NCBI GenBank assembly: GCA_009922295.1
Contig: RFWA01000036.1
Coordinates: 1-13,184, forward strand
Source: Betaproteobacteria bacterium
GTDB lineage: Bacteria > Pseudomonadota > Gammaproteobacteria > Burkholderiales > Burkholderiaceae_C
Direction: 5' to 3'
DNA length: 13,184 nucleotides
The notes below the pieces were generated by a model, which made no database searches, was not told the origin of the DNA, and saw only the letters and a list, made by a program, of their open reading frames with translations. Of this stretch, positions 1 to 7,418 are shown piece after piece. The translations under genes were made by a program, and so were the position numbers. Each line of letters begins with the position of its first letter. The stretch's first letter is position 1.

Positions 1-632
1 CCCGCCGCGCGCACGCCGAACTCGTCTGCCGTCTCGCCGGCCAGGCCGTTCTCGAAGAAATAGGGTTGCTCGATGTGGGTGATGTTGGGAATCGGCAAAT
101 CACCCTGCGCATGCATGCCACTCATACCGCCCAGCGATGCACCTGCCATGGTGCTGCCGTGGTAGGCGTTGATACGGCTGATGATGACCTTGCGCTGCGG
201 CTGCCCCAGCAGGTCCCAATAGCGACGCACCATGCGGACATTGGAGTCGTTGCTTTCGCTACCGCTGGAGGAATAGAACACGTGCTGAAAACTACGCTCG
301 CCAGCATTGGGCGCCAAGCTGGCCAGCTTGGCCGCCAGCTGCACCGCCGGCACATTGGTGGTCTGGAAAAAGCTGTTGTAGTAGGGCAGCGTCATCATCT
401 GGTGATGGGCGGCATCGGCCAGCTCGCGCCGGCCGTAGCCGACGTTGACGCACCACAGGCCACTCATGGCATCCAGCACCCGTGCGCCCTCCGAATCCCA
501 GACGTAAATGCCCTCGCTGCGCACCATCACCCGAGCGCCGCGGCCTGACAGGTCTTTGAAATCGGTGAAGGGGTGCAAAAAATGGGCACTGTCCAGGGAT
601 TGGATCAGGGCGGTGTCGACCAATACGTTCAT
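1..632 (-). CDS. spuC: Class III aminotransferase, putrescine/polyamine-pyruvate type (SpuC-like), 3' end cut off by window
   Basis: Seen: reading from the ATG at 632 towards base 1 gives about 210 open codons with no stop. The translation begins MNVLVDTALIQSLDS and contains blocks typical of omega-aminotransferases: HPFTDFKDL near residue 22, a stretch with GLWCVNVGYGRREL, YNSFFQTTN, the SGSESND phosphate-binding segment, and AYHGSTMAGASLGGM. A good ribosome site (GAGGAAA) precedes the ATG. Known: this arrangement closely resembles Pseudomonas SpuC, which moves the amino group of putrescine to pyruvate, giving 4-aminobutanal and alanine, with PLP as cofactor. The PLP lysine lies in the missing C-terminal half, so activity cannot be confirmed here. 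Context: it sits 34 bases downstream of puuA on the same strand and is probably cotranscribed, which offers a second, glutamate-independent route for putrescine. A related diamine or beta-alanine aminotransferase is the main alternative. Confidence 0.88.
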   Translation of the reverse strand, partial: MNVLVDTALIQSLDSAHFLHPFTDFKDLSGRGARVMVRSEGIYVWDSEGARVLDAMSGLWCVNVGYGRRELADAAHHQMMTLPYYNSFFQTTNVPAVQLAAKLASLAPNAGERSFQHVFYSSSGSESNDSNVRMVRRYWDLLGQPQRKVIISRINAYHGSTMAGASLGGMSGMHAQGDLPIPNITHIEQPYFFENGLAGETADEFGVRAA

Positions 633-666
633 GGTTTGGGTTTCCTCGGGGTAATTGGGCTGGCGT

Positions 667-2034
667 TCAGACATGAAGCAACAAATGCTCTCGCTCCCAG
701 GGCGAGATCACTTTCATGAATTCGTCGAATTCCAGTTCCTTGATTTCAGCGTACACGGTGATGAACTCCTTGCCAAGCACCTCGTGCAGGTCCGACTCGC
801 GGCGCAACCAATCGAGCGCCTCGCCCAGACTGCGCGGCAGCGCGTAGGGCGAGAGGTAGGCGTCGCCTTTCATCTCGGCCTTCGGCTTGATCTTGTTCTT
901 CAGACCCAGGTAACCGCAGGCCAGCGTCATGGCCAAGGCGACGTAGGGGTTGGCGTCTGCGCCGATCACGCGGTTCTCGACCCGGCGCGCCTCGGGCGCA
1001 GAAATCGGCGAACGGATACCCACGGTGCGGTTGTCGTAGCCCCATTCGATGTTGATCGGGGCCGCGGTATTGCGCGACAGGCGCCGGTAGCTGTTGACGT
1101 AGGGCGCCACCAGCACCATCGCCGCCGGGATGTAGCGCTGTAGACCGCCGATGTAATGCATGAAGGCCTCGGACGGAGAGCCGTCCGGGTTGCTGAAGAT
1201 GTTCAGGCCGGTTGCTTTGTTCAAAATGCTCTGATGCACGTGCATGGCGCTACCCGGCTCGCCGGCAATCGGTTTGGCCATGAAGGTGGCATACATGTCA
1301 TGGCGCAAAGCTGCCTCCCGCACCGTGCGCTTGAAGAAAAACACCTCATCGGCCAGCCCGAGCGGCTCGGCATGGAAAAAGTTGATCTCCATCTGCCCGG
1401 CGCCCACCTCGTGGATCAAGGTGTCGACGTTGAGCTCCATCTTGTCGCAGTAGTCGTAGATTTCCTCGAACAGCGGGTCAAATTCATTCACCGCATCAAT
1501 GCTGTAGGCCTGACGAGAGGTCTCGGCTCGGCCGCTGCGCCCCACCGGTGCGCGCAGCAGCGTATTCGGGTCGGTGTTGCGGGCGGTCAGGTAAAACTCC
1601 AGCTCGGGCGCCACAATGGGCTGCAGGCCCTCGGCAGCAAACAGTTCACACACGCGGCGCAGCACCGAGCGGGGCGCAAAAGGCACCAGCTTGCCTTGGT
1701 TGTCAAAGCAGTCATGGATCACCTGCGCGGTCGGGTCGGTGGCCCAGGGCACGATACGCACTGTGGAAGGGTCGGGGCGCAGCTGCATGTCCCTGTCGGT
1801 TGGGTCGATCACATCGTAATAGGGCCCGCTTTCGGGAAACTCCCCAGTAACCCCCATGGCCACGACAGCCTGCGGCAAGCGCATGCCTCGGTCTTCAGTG
1901 AACTTGGTGCGGGGCAGAATCTTGCCGCGGGCGACCCCAGTCAGGTCTGGCACCAGGCACTCCACCTCCGTGACACGACGCTCGTTGAGCCATTGTTCGA
2001 GGTCATTGAAATTCAATACTTTTTTGTCGTACAT
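667..2034 (-). CDS. puuA: Gamma-glutamylputrescine (polyamine) synthetase, glutamine synthetase family
   Basis: Seen: 455 residues with the full glutamine synthetase fold. There is an N-terminal beta-grasp part with PDLTGVARGKILP near residue 29, then the catalytic blocks: PELEFYL (E144, E146), HEVGAGQMEINF (E209, E216), GSAMHVHQS (H265, H267), NSYRRL near 314, DNRTVGIR (R336) and RVENRVIGADANPY (E353). Length fits PuuA and Pseudomonas PauA. Known: the enzyme uses ATP to join glutamate to putrescine or another polyamine in the cytoplasm, the first step of the Puu pathway. Start: the frame is open up to 2079, but the ATG at 2034 has GGAG eight bases upstream and gives the family's normal N-terminus. 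Context: it follows the serine hydrolase by about 200 bases and precedes the SpuC-like aminotransferase by 34. Preference for putrescine over spermidine or another amine cannot be read from sequence; ordinary GlnA is unlikely given the length and neighbours. Confidence 0.93.
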   Translation of the reverse strand: MYDKKVLNFNDLEQWLNERRVTEVECLVPDLTGVARGKILPRTKFTEDRGMRLPQAVVAMGVTGEFPESGPYYDVIDPTDRDMQLRPDPSTVRIVPWATDPTAQVIHDCFDNQGKLVPFAPRSVLRRVCELFAAEGLQPIVAPELEFYLTARNTDPNTLLRAPVGRSGRAETSRQAYSIDAVNEFDPLFEEIYDYCDKMELNVDTLIHEVGAGQMEINFFHAEPLGLADEVFFFKRTVREAALRHDMYATFMAKPIAGEPGSAMHVHQSILNKATGLNIFSNPDGSPSEAFMHYIGGLQRYIPAAMVLVAPYVNSYRRLSRNTAAPINIEWGYDNRTVGIRSPISAPEARRVENRVIGADANPYVALAMTLACGYLGLKNKIKPKAEMKGDAYLSPYALPRSLGEALDWLRRESDLHEVLGKEFITVYAEIKELEFDEFMKVISPWEREHLLLHV

Positions 2035-2232
2035 GGCTGTCTCCGATAGCACGTACCAGGCCATTGTTGACCCTGGCATGCCAACTCATTTTCACCTCAG
2101 AAATGCCTGAGTACAGAGCCATTGGCGCACAAAGCAAAGGACCCAGTGACACCAAGACTTCCTTGATTGTTCCTGTGCGGCGACCTTCCCGCTCCTTCGG
2201 CGGGCTCTTCATGTCGACAATGCCCGAACGAC
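2035..2232 (-). promoter_or_regulatory. Candidate puuA upstream region with small inverted repeats
   Basis: This 198-base gap separates the hydrolase stop codon from the puuA ATG and contains no convincing gene. It holds a 10-base palindrome, TGGCATGCCA, at 2074-2083, and a CTCAG/CTGAG inverted repeat at 2096-2111. On the minus strand there is TGGTGTCA at 2154-2147, followed at a 9-base period by TGGGTCCT. A CCCGC/GCGGG stem-loop at 2188-2204 could form just after the hydrolase gene, but it has no T-tract, so I do not call it an intrinsic terminator. No strong sigma-70 or sigma-54 promoter can be assigned. Either puuA has its own promoter here or the pot operon reads through. Confidence 0.35.
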
Positions 2233-3438
2233 TCAGGCAAGGGTGCTGGCAATCGCTGAGAAGGCGGCCAAGACCTGCCTGTCTGTCGCGTCGTCCTCTG
2301 GTGTAGGTTGGCAAGACAGTTTGACAATGACTACTTCAGCGCGACGGTCAATGTAAATCCATTGGCCATGGATACCTATCGCGCAGAAGGTCTCGCGCTG
2401 ACGGTCGACGATGTACCAACAGCTTCGGTATCGGCCATCTTTGATGAATGCCGACATGCCGCCGCGCCGCCAGGCATCTGGATCGCCACCCACCAGGATG
2501 TCGTCGATCCATGCTTGTGGAATAACCTGTCGCCCGTTATTCACACCATCACAACGCATCACATCGCCAAATCTCGCCAGATCACGCAGGGTCGCGCTGA
2601 CGCCACCAGCCGCTCTGGGCGCTCCTAAGCGGTCCAGCGTGATCTGTGCGGGCATCTCTGCGCCGATGTGTCGCCAGATGTGCTGACTCAGGAGTTCGGA
2701 GAAATTGACACCTGCAGCACGCTCCAGGATCAGTCCCAAGAGATCCGAGTTAGGGGAAACGTAATGATAGATTTGGCCGTGCTGGCCGCTAGCGCGACGC
2801 GTGCTGGACAAAAAGCTCCGCAAATCAGACGCGGACTCCTGACCCTGCACGGGATTCCAGCCGATGGCCCGGCGGTACCGCATGAAGTCACTGTGTGGAT
2901 CAAGGTAGGCCTCCTCGAAGTCAATGGCGACGGTCATGTCGAGGACGTGACGCACCTGGGTATCTGCATACGCGGAGCCAGCCATTTCAGGCAGGTAATG
3001 AAGCACATTCGCCATAGGGTCCAATTGGCCTGAGCCAACCAACACCCCGGCCAGTGACCCAGTGATCGATTTGCTAACGGAAAAAACAATGTGAGTCCGG
3101 TGTCTAGCGAACTGGCCCGCATAGTGTTCCGCAACGATAGTGCCGCGATGGAGTACCAGGAAGCCGTCGGTGCTGGAGTTGGCCAACATACTGGCGACCG
3201 TACCGACTTCACCCACCGCTGTTTGATACGCGATGGCACCAATCGCCGAAGGGACCTCTTCCATGATCGCCACGCAGGATGGATCGTGGGCGATCATGGC
3301 GCTGGGGATCAGCTCGCTGACATGCGAAAAAGACCATTGACTGAAAGGCGCCAGGCGCCAATTGGCCAAATTCGGCCCTTGTCGGGCTTGGTCATCGACG
3401 GGGGCCATCGTTTTTGCCGAAGATTGACTATCCGTCAC
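2233..3438 (-). CDS. Beta-lactamase-fold serine hydrolase, 6-aminohexanoate-dimer hydrolase (NylB) type
   Basis: Seen: 401 residues with no signal peptide or membrane segment. It carries the class C/DD-peptidase-like motifs SVSK (S120, K123), YVSPN (Y226) and GIHGQ (H357), plus an N-terminal block (NWRLAPFSQWSFSHV) and an LDMTVAIDFEEAYLDP block that match NylB order and spacing. Known: NylB-type enzymes use the SxxK serine and a tyrosine to cut amide or ester bonds, such as the linear 6-aminohexanoate dimer of nylon waste; many relatives are esterases with unknown natural substrates. Start: GTG at 3438 overlaps the potC stop codon as GTGA, with GAGG upstream, so translation is probably coupled. 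Context: last gene of a polyamine ABC importer operon, which suggests a cytoplasmic step on an imported amide- or ester-linked amine. The Asp that I recall at NylB position 181 aligns with Arg189 here, so the NylB substrate should not be assumed. Confidence 0.88.
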   Translation of the reverse strand: MTDSQSSAKTMAPVDDQARQGPNLANWRLAPFSQWSFSHVSELIPSAMIAHDPSCVAIMEEVPSAIGAIAYQTAVGEVGTVASMLANSSTDGFLVLHRGTIVAEHYAGQFARHRTHIVFSVSKSITGSLAGVLVGSGQLDPMANVLHYLPEMAGSAYADTQVRHVLDMTVAIDFEEAYLDPHSDFMRYRRAIGWNPVQGQESASDLRSFLSSTRRASGQHGQIYHYVSPNSDLLGLILERAAGVNFSELLSQHIWRHIGAEMPAQITLDRLGAPRAAGGVSATLRDLARFGDVMRCDGVNNGRQVIPQAWIDDILVGGDPDAWRRGGMSAFIKDGRYRSCWYIVDRQRETFCAIGIHGQWIYIDRRAEVVIVKLSCQPTPEDDATDRQVLAAFSAIASTLA

Positions 3439-4247
3439 GCAGCGCCTCTAGGCTTTTTTTGCTCGCTGATGCTTTGGAGCAGTACAAAGGCGATAGAAAT
3501 CATCACGATCGATGCGCATAGAAAAATGGCAGAGAGGGCGTTGACTTCCGGCGTGACACCCAAGCGAATCAGGCCAAATATGTAAATCGGCAGTGTGGTC
3601 GCGCCCGGTCCAGCCACAAAATAGGTAATGACGAAATCGCCGAGAGAGCTGATGAATGCCAGCAAGGCACCCGCACAGATGCCAGAACTCAGTAACGGTA
3701 ATTCGACCCGAAAAAATCGACGCCTGGGGGATGCATACAGGTCGCTGGCAGCCTCGAGCAAGCTTTGATCCAGCGCGGCCAAGCGTGACTTGATCGGGTA
3801 GTAAGCGAAAGGGATGCAAAAAACTGTGTGTGCGACGGTGACTGAAGTCAACCCAAGCGGGAAACCAATCAGGACAAACAAAATGAGCAACGCAACTGCC
3901 GTGACGATTTCAGGTACCAGCAGCGGCAATCCCAGCAGGCCCTCCAACAGCACCCTCGGCCCTCGGCTGATGCGGACCATCCCCAGCGCCGCCAAAGTGG
4001 CCATGCATGTCGCAAAAAATGTCGCAGCACAGGCGACCATCAGCGAATTTTTGGTGGCCCGCAGGATATCGCCATTTTGCAGCACCGCAAGATACCATTT
4101 CACACTGACAGTGGTCCAGATCGTTGTCAGGTCGTTGTCATTGAATGACAGGACCACCAGCGTGACGATAGGCAGGTAAAGAAACAAAATGGCCAACGCC
4201 GCCACCGTCGCGTTGATCCGGCTTCTTAAAAGCTTATGCCGGCTCAT
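3435..4247 (-). CDS. potC: Spermidine/putrescine-type ABC transporter permease (PotC/PotI-like)
   Basis: Seen: 270 residues with about six hydrophobic segments. The first is near residues 14-34, and a hydrophilic insert (NDNDLTTIWTTVSVKWY) follows it, as is usual for PotC. The cytoplasmic EAA loop, which docks on the ATPase, is at about 165-190 (EAASDLYASPRRRFFR...LP). The usual glycine of EAAxDLGA is a tyrosine here (Y171), which is uncommon. Known: PotC pairs with PotB to form the inner-membrane channel of the polyamine importer. Start: ATG at 4247 overlaps the potB stop as ATGA; only a weak GAG lies directly upstream, so coupling to potB translation is likely. Its own stop overlaps the hydrolase start. 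Identification as an inner-membrane permease of this family is firm; the exact substrate is inferred from the operon. Confidence 0.92.
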   Translation of the reverse strand: MSRHKLLRSRINATVAALAILFLYLPIVTLVVLSFNDNDLTTIWTTVSVKWYLAVLQNGDILRATKNSLMVACAATFFATCMATLAALGMVRISRGPRVLLEGLLGLPLLVPEIVTAVALLILFVLIGFPLGLTSVTVAHTVFCIPFAYYPIKSRLAALDQSLLEAASDLYASPRRRFFRVELPLLSSGICAGALLAFISSLGDFVITYFVAGPGATTLPIYIFGLIRLGVTPEVNALSAIFLCASIVMISIAFVLLQSISEQKKPRGAA

Positions 4248-5131
4248 CTCGAGACTCGCTTTTTGTGCTGATTTGCCAGAGCCGCCATTGCCATCACCAG
4301 GAGCAGAGCCAACACCAAGACGATACCCAAAGCGGCACCAAAAGGCCAGTTGCGGGATGCGCCAAATTGCGCCTGAACCAGGTTGCCAATCATGAGCGAT
4401 TTGCCTCCGCCGAGCAGCTCCGGGCTGACATAAGCGCCCAGGCAGGGCACAAACACCAGGATTGCTCCGCCGACGATCCCGGGCATCGCCAGGGGCAGCA
4501 CCACCCTTTGCAGTACCCGAAGCCGGTTAGCGCCCAGATCAAAAGCGGCCTCAATCACCGATGGGTCGATGCGCTCTAAGGCCACATAAATAGGCAAGAT
4601 CATGAAAGGCAGGAATGAATAGGTTAGGCCAATGCCCGTCGCCAAGGGGGTGTAGAGAATATCGAGGGGTTGCGTCACCCAGCCTGTCCATTGCATGAAC
4701 GTGTCAAGCACGCCCCCACCCCTCAAAATGAGGATCCAAGCGAAATTGCGAACCAACAAGTTTGTCCAAAAAGGGATCGTGACCAGAAAAAGGATCCAGG
4801 CAGCCTGCTTGCGTGACAGCGTTGACATGTACAAGGCGGTGGGCAAAGCAATCAGGAAGGTGATCAGGGTCGTCATGGCGGCGAGCCGGCATGACCGGGC
4901 AAAGATGGCGATGTAGTCACTGTTGAACGAGAGCCGACCCAGGAGATCACGCTCGTAAAGCAATTTTTGGTAGGCAATGCCGGTATGACTGCCCCAGACC
5001 ACACCGCCAAACGGCCCACGCTCCAGAACCGACACATACAGCATCAGAAGCAAAGGTGCCAGGATGAACGCCGCCAAAAACAGGACCGCGGGCGAGAGCA
5101 AGGTCAGGTTGCTCAGGCGTTGCTCATTCAT
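4244..5131 (-). CDS. potB: Spermidine/putrescine-type ABC transporter permease (PotB/PotH-like)
   Basis: Seen: 295 residues, with a first membrane segment at about 12-34, a periplasmic stretch (FGGVVWGSHTG..YQKLLYERD), and then five more hydrophobic segments. Motifs include TIPFWTNLLVRNFAW near 118-132, typical of PotB/PotH, and a canonical EAA loop, EAAFDLGANRLRVLQRVVLP, at about 194-213. Known: PotB is one of the two membrane subunits that carry polyamines through the inner membrane when PotA hydrolyses ATP. The ATG at 5131 overlaps the potA stop as ATGA, and the 3' end overlaps potC the same way, so the genes are translationally coupled and their products are likely made in equal amounts. 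Unlike its partner PotC, this subunit keeps the conserved EAA glycine. Confidence 0.94.
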   Translation of the reverse strand: MNEQRLSNLTLLSPAVLFLAAFILAPLLLMLYVSVLERGPFGGVVWGSHTGIAYQKLLYERDLLGRLSFNSDYIAIFARSCRLAAMTTLITFLIALPTALYMSTLSRKQAAWILFLVTIPFWTNLLVRNFAWILILRGGGVLDTFMQWTGWVTQPLDILYTPLATGIGLTYSFLPFMILPIYVALERIDPSVIEAAFDLGANRLRVLQRVVLPLAMPGIVGGAILVFVPCLGAYVSPELLGGGKSLMIGNLVQAQFGASRNWPFGAALGIVLVLALLLVMAMAALANQHKKRVSR

Positions 5132-6210
5132 CGGACAAATGCCGTCAGAGCCGCAGAATCCATGTAGAAGCCGACTTCGTCCGTCAGCGCCCCACTCTCA
5201 GGCAGGCCATCAAGCCGCGCACGCAGCAAGGTGCCGTTGGGCAGCTTCGCATGCACCATGCGGCTGCTACCGCTGTAAATGGTCTCAAACACCCGTCCGG
5301 TCAATGCAGCACCCGCCCCTGCCACGACCCTGACTCGCTCCGGTCGAATCATCAAAACCGCTTTTTGGCCCACTGCCACATGCCCAACGTTGTCCACTGT
5401 TATCCGTGGCGCCTGGTCACCTTGCCCGTCCAGCTGGAATTCGCCGTCAGCGCCTGATCGCGCACAGCAGGTACCTTCCAGGAAATTCGCATCGCCGATG
5501 AATTCAGCGACGAACAAATCAGCTGGCCGCTCATAAATTTCATCAGGTCGCCCGACTTGTCGAATGACTCCGCTTTGCATCACTGCAATTCGGTCTGACA
5601 TCGCCAAGGCCTCGTCCTGGTCATGCGTAACAAAAACAAAAGTGATACCAGTCTGGCCCTGCAAGCGTTTGAGCTCGACTTGCATCGCTTTACGCAATTT
5701 CAAGTCAAGCGCGGACAGCGGCTCATCGAGCAACAGGACCTCGGGTTTGGGCGCCAACGCTCTGCCCAGTGCCACCCTTTGCTGCTGGCCGCCTGACAGT
5801 TGCTCCGCGTATCTATCCCCCAAGCCATCCAAGCGCAGCAAGCCCATGACTTCGTCGACCCGCTGCCTCACCGCGCCCCGAGAATGGTTCAGCATCTCCA
5901 AGCCAAAACCAATGTTCTGCGCCACGGTCATGTGCGGAAACAGCGCATAACTCTGAAAAACGGTGTTGACGCGCCGCAAATGGGCTTGGGTTCGACCAAT
6001 TTTGATGCCCGACAAGGTGATGTCCCCTGAATCGGGATGGTCAAAACCGCCGATCATCCGCAGCAGCGTCGTCTTTCCACATCCAGAAGGGCCCAGCAGT
6101 GTGAAGAATTCATTTTGGCGAATCGACAGCGAAATGCCATCTAGCGCAGGCTGAGAAGCGCCCGGGTAAGTCTTACTTACCCGGGCGAAATCAATGGCAA
6201 CCCCGTTCAT
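5128..6210 (-). CDS. potA: Spermidine/putrescine-type ABC transporter ATP-binding protein (PotA-like)
   Basis: Seen: 360 residues from the ATG at 6210. Walker A GPSGCGKT is at 40-47, the Q-loop glutamine at 86, the signature LSGGQQQR at 138-145, Walker B VLLLDEP at 158-164 and the H-loop histidine at 196. A C-terminal TOBE-type region follows at about 285-355, where MIRPERV starts the domain. Known: PotA forms a dimer on the cytoplasmic side of PotB/PotC and powers uptake; the TOBE part is regulatory and marks the polyamine/iron/sulfate subgroup. Start: an in-frame TTG at 6228 would add six residues. Neither start has a clear Shine-Dalgarno sequence; I prefer the ATG because it matches the usual N-terminus. 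It lies 55 bases after potD and overlaps potB by four bases. Confidence 0.94.
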   Translation of the reverse strand: MNGVAIDFARVSKTYPGASQPALDGISLSIRQNEFFTLLGPSGCGKTTLLRMIGGFDHPDSGDITLSGIKIGRTQAHLRRVNTVFQSYALFPHMTVAQNIGFGLEMLNHSRGAVRQRVDEVMGLLRLDGLGDRYAEQLSGGQQQRVALGRALAPKPEVLLLDEPLSALDLKLRKAMQVELKRLQGQTGITFVFVTHDQDEALAMSDRIAVMQSGVIRQVGRPDEIYERPADLFVAEFIGDANFLEGTCCARSGADGEFQLDGQGDQAPRITVDNVGHVAVGQKAVLMIRPERVRVVAGAGAALTGRVFETIYSGSSRMVHAKLPNGTLLRARLDGLPESGALTDEVGFYMDSAALTAFVR

Positions 6211-6265
6211 GCAACGTATCGAAGCCAATACACCGCAAGTCGAGGCGAGTTATTGAACAACACGA

Positions 6266-7351
6266 TCAGCGGCGCAGCCGGGTCCACACACCGTCCCGCA
6301 ACTCACGATTTTTCAAAGAACAGTCTTTGACCGGGCGAAACCGGCTTTTCAGTGCATCGGGCGTATTGATGGCCGGACTGCTGCGTAAATCAGCATTCAT
6401 GAAGGCCTCGGCACCTTTGATCGCATTGTTGTAGCCGGAAAAATTAGAGGCTTCCGCTGCATTTTTCGGGTCCATCATCCAATTCAAGAACAGCTTCGCA
6501 TTGTCAGGATTTGGCGCACCCTTGGGAACGGCAAAGTTATCCCCCCACAAGTTAAGCCCCTCGACAGGATAGACATAGACAGCCGTCGACAACTTGGTCT
6601 TGGCCCGGTGCGAGGCACCATTCCACTGGTGATGCATCACCACCTCACCGGCAGCGACCCGATCGATCGTCCCTGAGGATGAGTAGATTTTCAATTTCGG
6701 CTTTTGCTTTTCGAGTAATTCAAGAATTTTCTGGGCGTCAGCCGGGTTTTCAGTGCAGGTGTCCATATTCAGGTAAATCGCCGCGGCAGAGAACATCTCC
6801 CCCTGATCGTTCAGGGCCGCTATCTTCCCAACAAGTTCCGGACGGGGATCGAAAAACTCCTTCCAACTTTCCTCGAGTTTTCCACCGGGAACCTTGGCGG
6901 CGTCATAGGTGAAACCGGAAGATCCGATCAAATAAGGGACAGAATAATCCCGCGCCTTGTCGGCTTCGGGCTTGTCATGCGGCACAGCCACATTTTTGAA
7001 ATTTGATAACTTGGATGCCTCGACCTTCAGCAAGAGCCCGGAACGGATCATCGTGGCCAGCACCGAGTTGGTCGGCACCACAATGTCATACCCGCCGCCA
7101 CCCGCCTGGAGTTTGGCGAGCATGGCGTCGTTGCTGTCGTAGGAGTCAAGACTTACTTTGACGCCTGTTTCTGATTCAAAACGCTTGATCAAGTTAGGGG
7201 GAATATAGTTGGACCAGCTGTAAATGAGCAACTGTTTGGATTGCGCCATCACCGTGGCTGAAGCAGCGGTCAGGGCCAATGCTGTGCCAATGCACAGGCA
7301 AGCCTTGCGAATTGAAAAACGATTTTCCGGTCTGTTTTTGTCTGTCAGCAT
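6266..7351 (-). CDS. potD: Periplasmic polyamine-binding protein of ABC transporter (PotD/PotF family)
   Basis: Seen: 361 residues. A Sec signal peptide occupies about 1-36, with a basic start, the hydrophobic run CIGTALALTAASATV and likely cleavage after VMA. The mature protein begins near QSKQLLIYSWSNYIPP. Comparing with what I recall of E. coli PotD, the polyamine contacts seem kept: W46/Y49 (W34/Y37), D182 and E185 (D168, E171), W243 (W229), W269 and D271 (W255, D257), and Y307 (Y293). Known: such proteins capture spermidine or putrescine in the periplasm, using acidic residues for the amines and aromatic residues for the carbon chain. Start: ATG at 7351 with GGAGA eight bases upstream. 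Context: first gene of the importer operon, transcribed divergently from the MocR regulator only 67 bases away. A two-cysteine pair (C199, C344) could form a disulfide. The exact ligand is uncertain. Confidence 0.93.
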   Translation of the reverse strand: MLTDKNRPENRFSIRKACLCIGTALALTAASATVMAQSKQLLIYSWSNYIPPNLIKRFESETGVKVSLDSYDSNDAMLAKLQAGGGGYDIVVPTNSVLATMIRSGLLLKVEASKLSNFKNVAVPHDKPEADKARDYSVPYLIGSSGFTYDAAKVPGGKLEESWKEFFDPRPELVGKIAALNDQGEMFSAAAIYLNMDTCTENPADAQKILELLEKQKPKLKIYSSSGTIDRVAAGEVVMHHQWNGASHRAKTKLSTAVYVYPVEGLNLWGDNFAVPKGAPNPDNAKLFLNWMMDPKNAAEASNFSGYNNAIKGAEAFMNADLRSSPAINTPDALKSRFRPVKDCSLKNRELRDGVWTRLRR

Positions 7352-7418
7352 GGAAGTCTCCGAGTTGTTGTGTTAATCATTGTGAACTCTGCCTTGGACC
7401 TGCACTAGGGCCAATTTA
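7352..7418. promoter_or_regulatory. Divergent promoter/operator region between potD and the MocR regulator
   Basis: This is a 67-base gap between two divergent coding regions, so it must contain the potD ribosome site (GGAGA) and the regulator's AGGG (7407-7410), and very probably both promoters. It includes a direct repeat of TTGTG at 7368-7372 and 7380-7384, within GTTGTGTTAATCATTGTGAA. MocR regulators commonly bind direct repeats in the gap next to their own gene, so this is a plausible operator, but it is inference. No clean -35/-10 pair can be named in either direction. Confidence 0.45.

Noticed and set aside
66..548. 160-codon open frame on the plus strand opposite the aminotransferase
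   Set aside because: The minus-strand frame gives clear class III aminotransferase motifs over the same bases; the plus-strand product is His/Ala-rich with no family features.
1156..2049. Long open frame (297 codons) on the plus strand opposite puuA
   Set aside because: It is antisense to a complete, motif-rich glutamine synthetase gene. Its translation is rich in His, Gly, Arg and Val with no recognisable domain, as expected from the reverse frame of a high-GC gene.
2035..2079. N-terminal extension of puuA to 2079
   Set aside because: The added residues do not resemble the family, and the ATG at 2034 has a good ribosome site.
2188..2204. Stem-loop after the hydrolase as an intrinsic terminator
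   Set aside because: Only five base pairs with a 7-base loop, and no T-tract on either strand.
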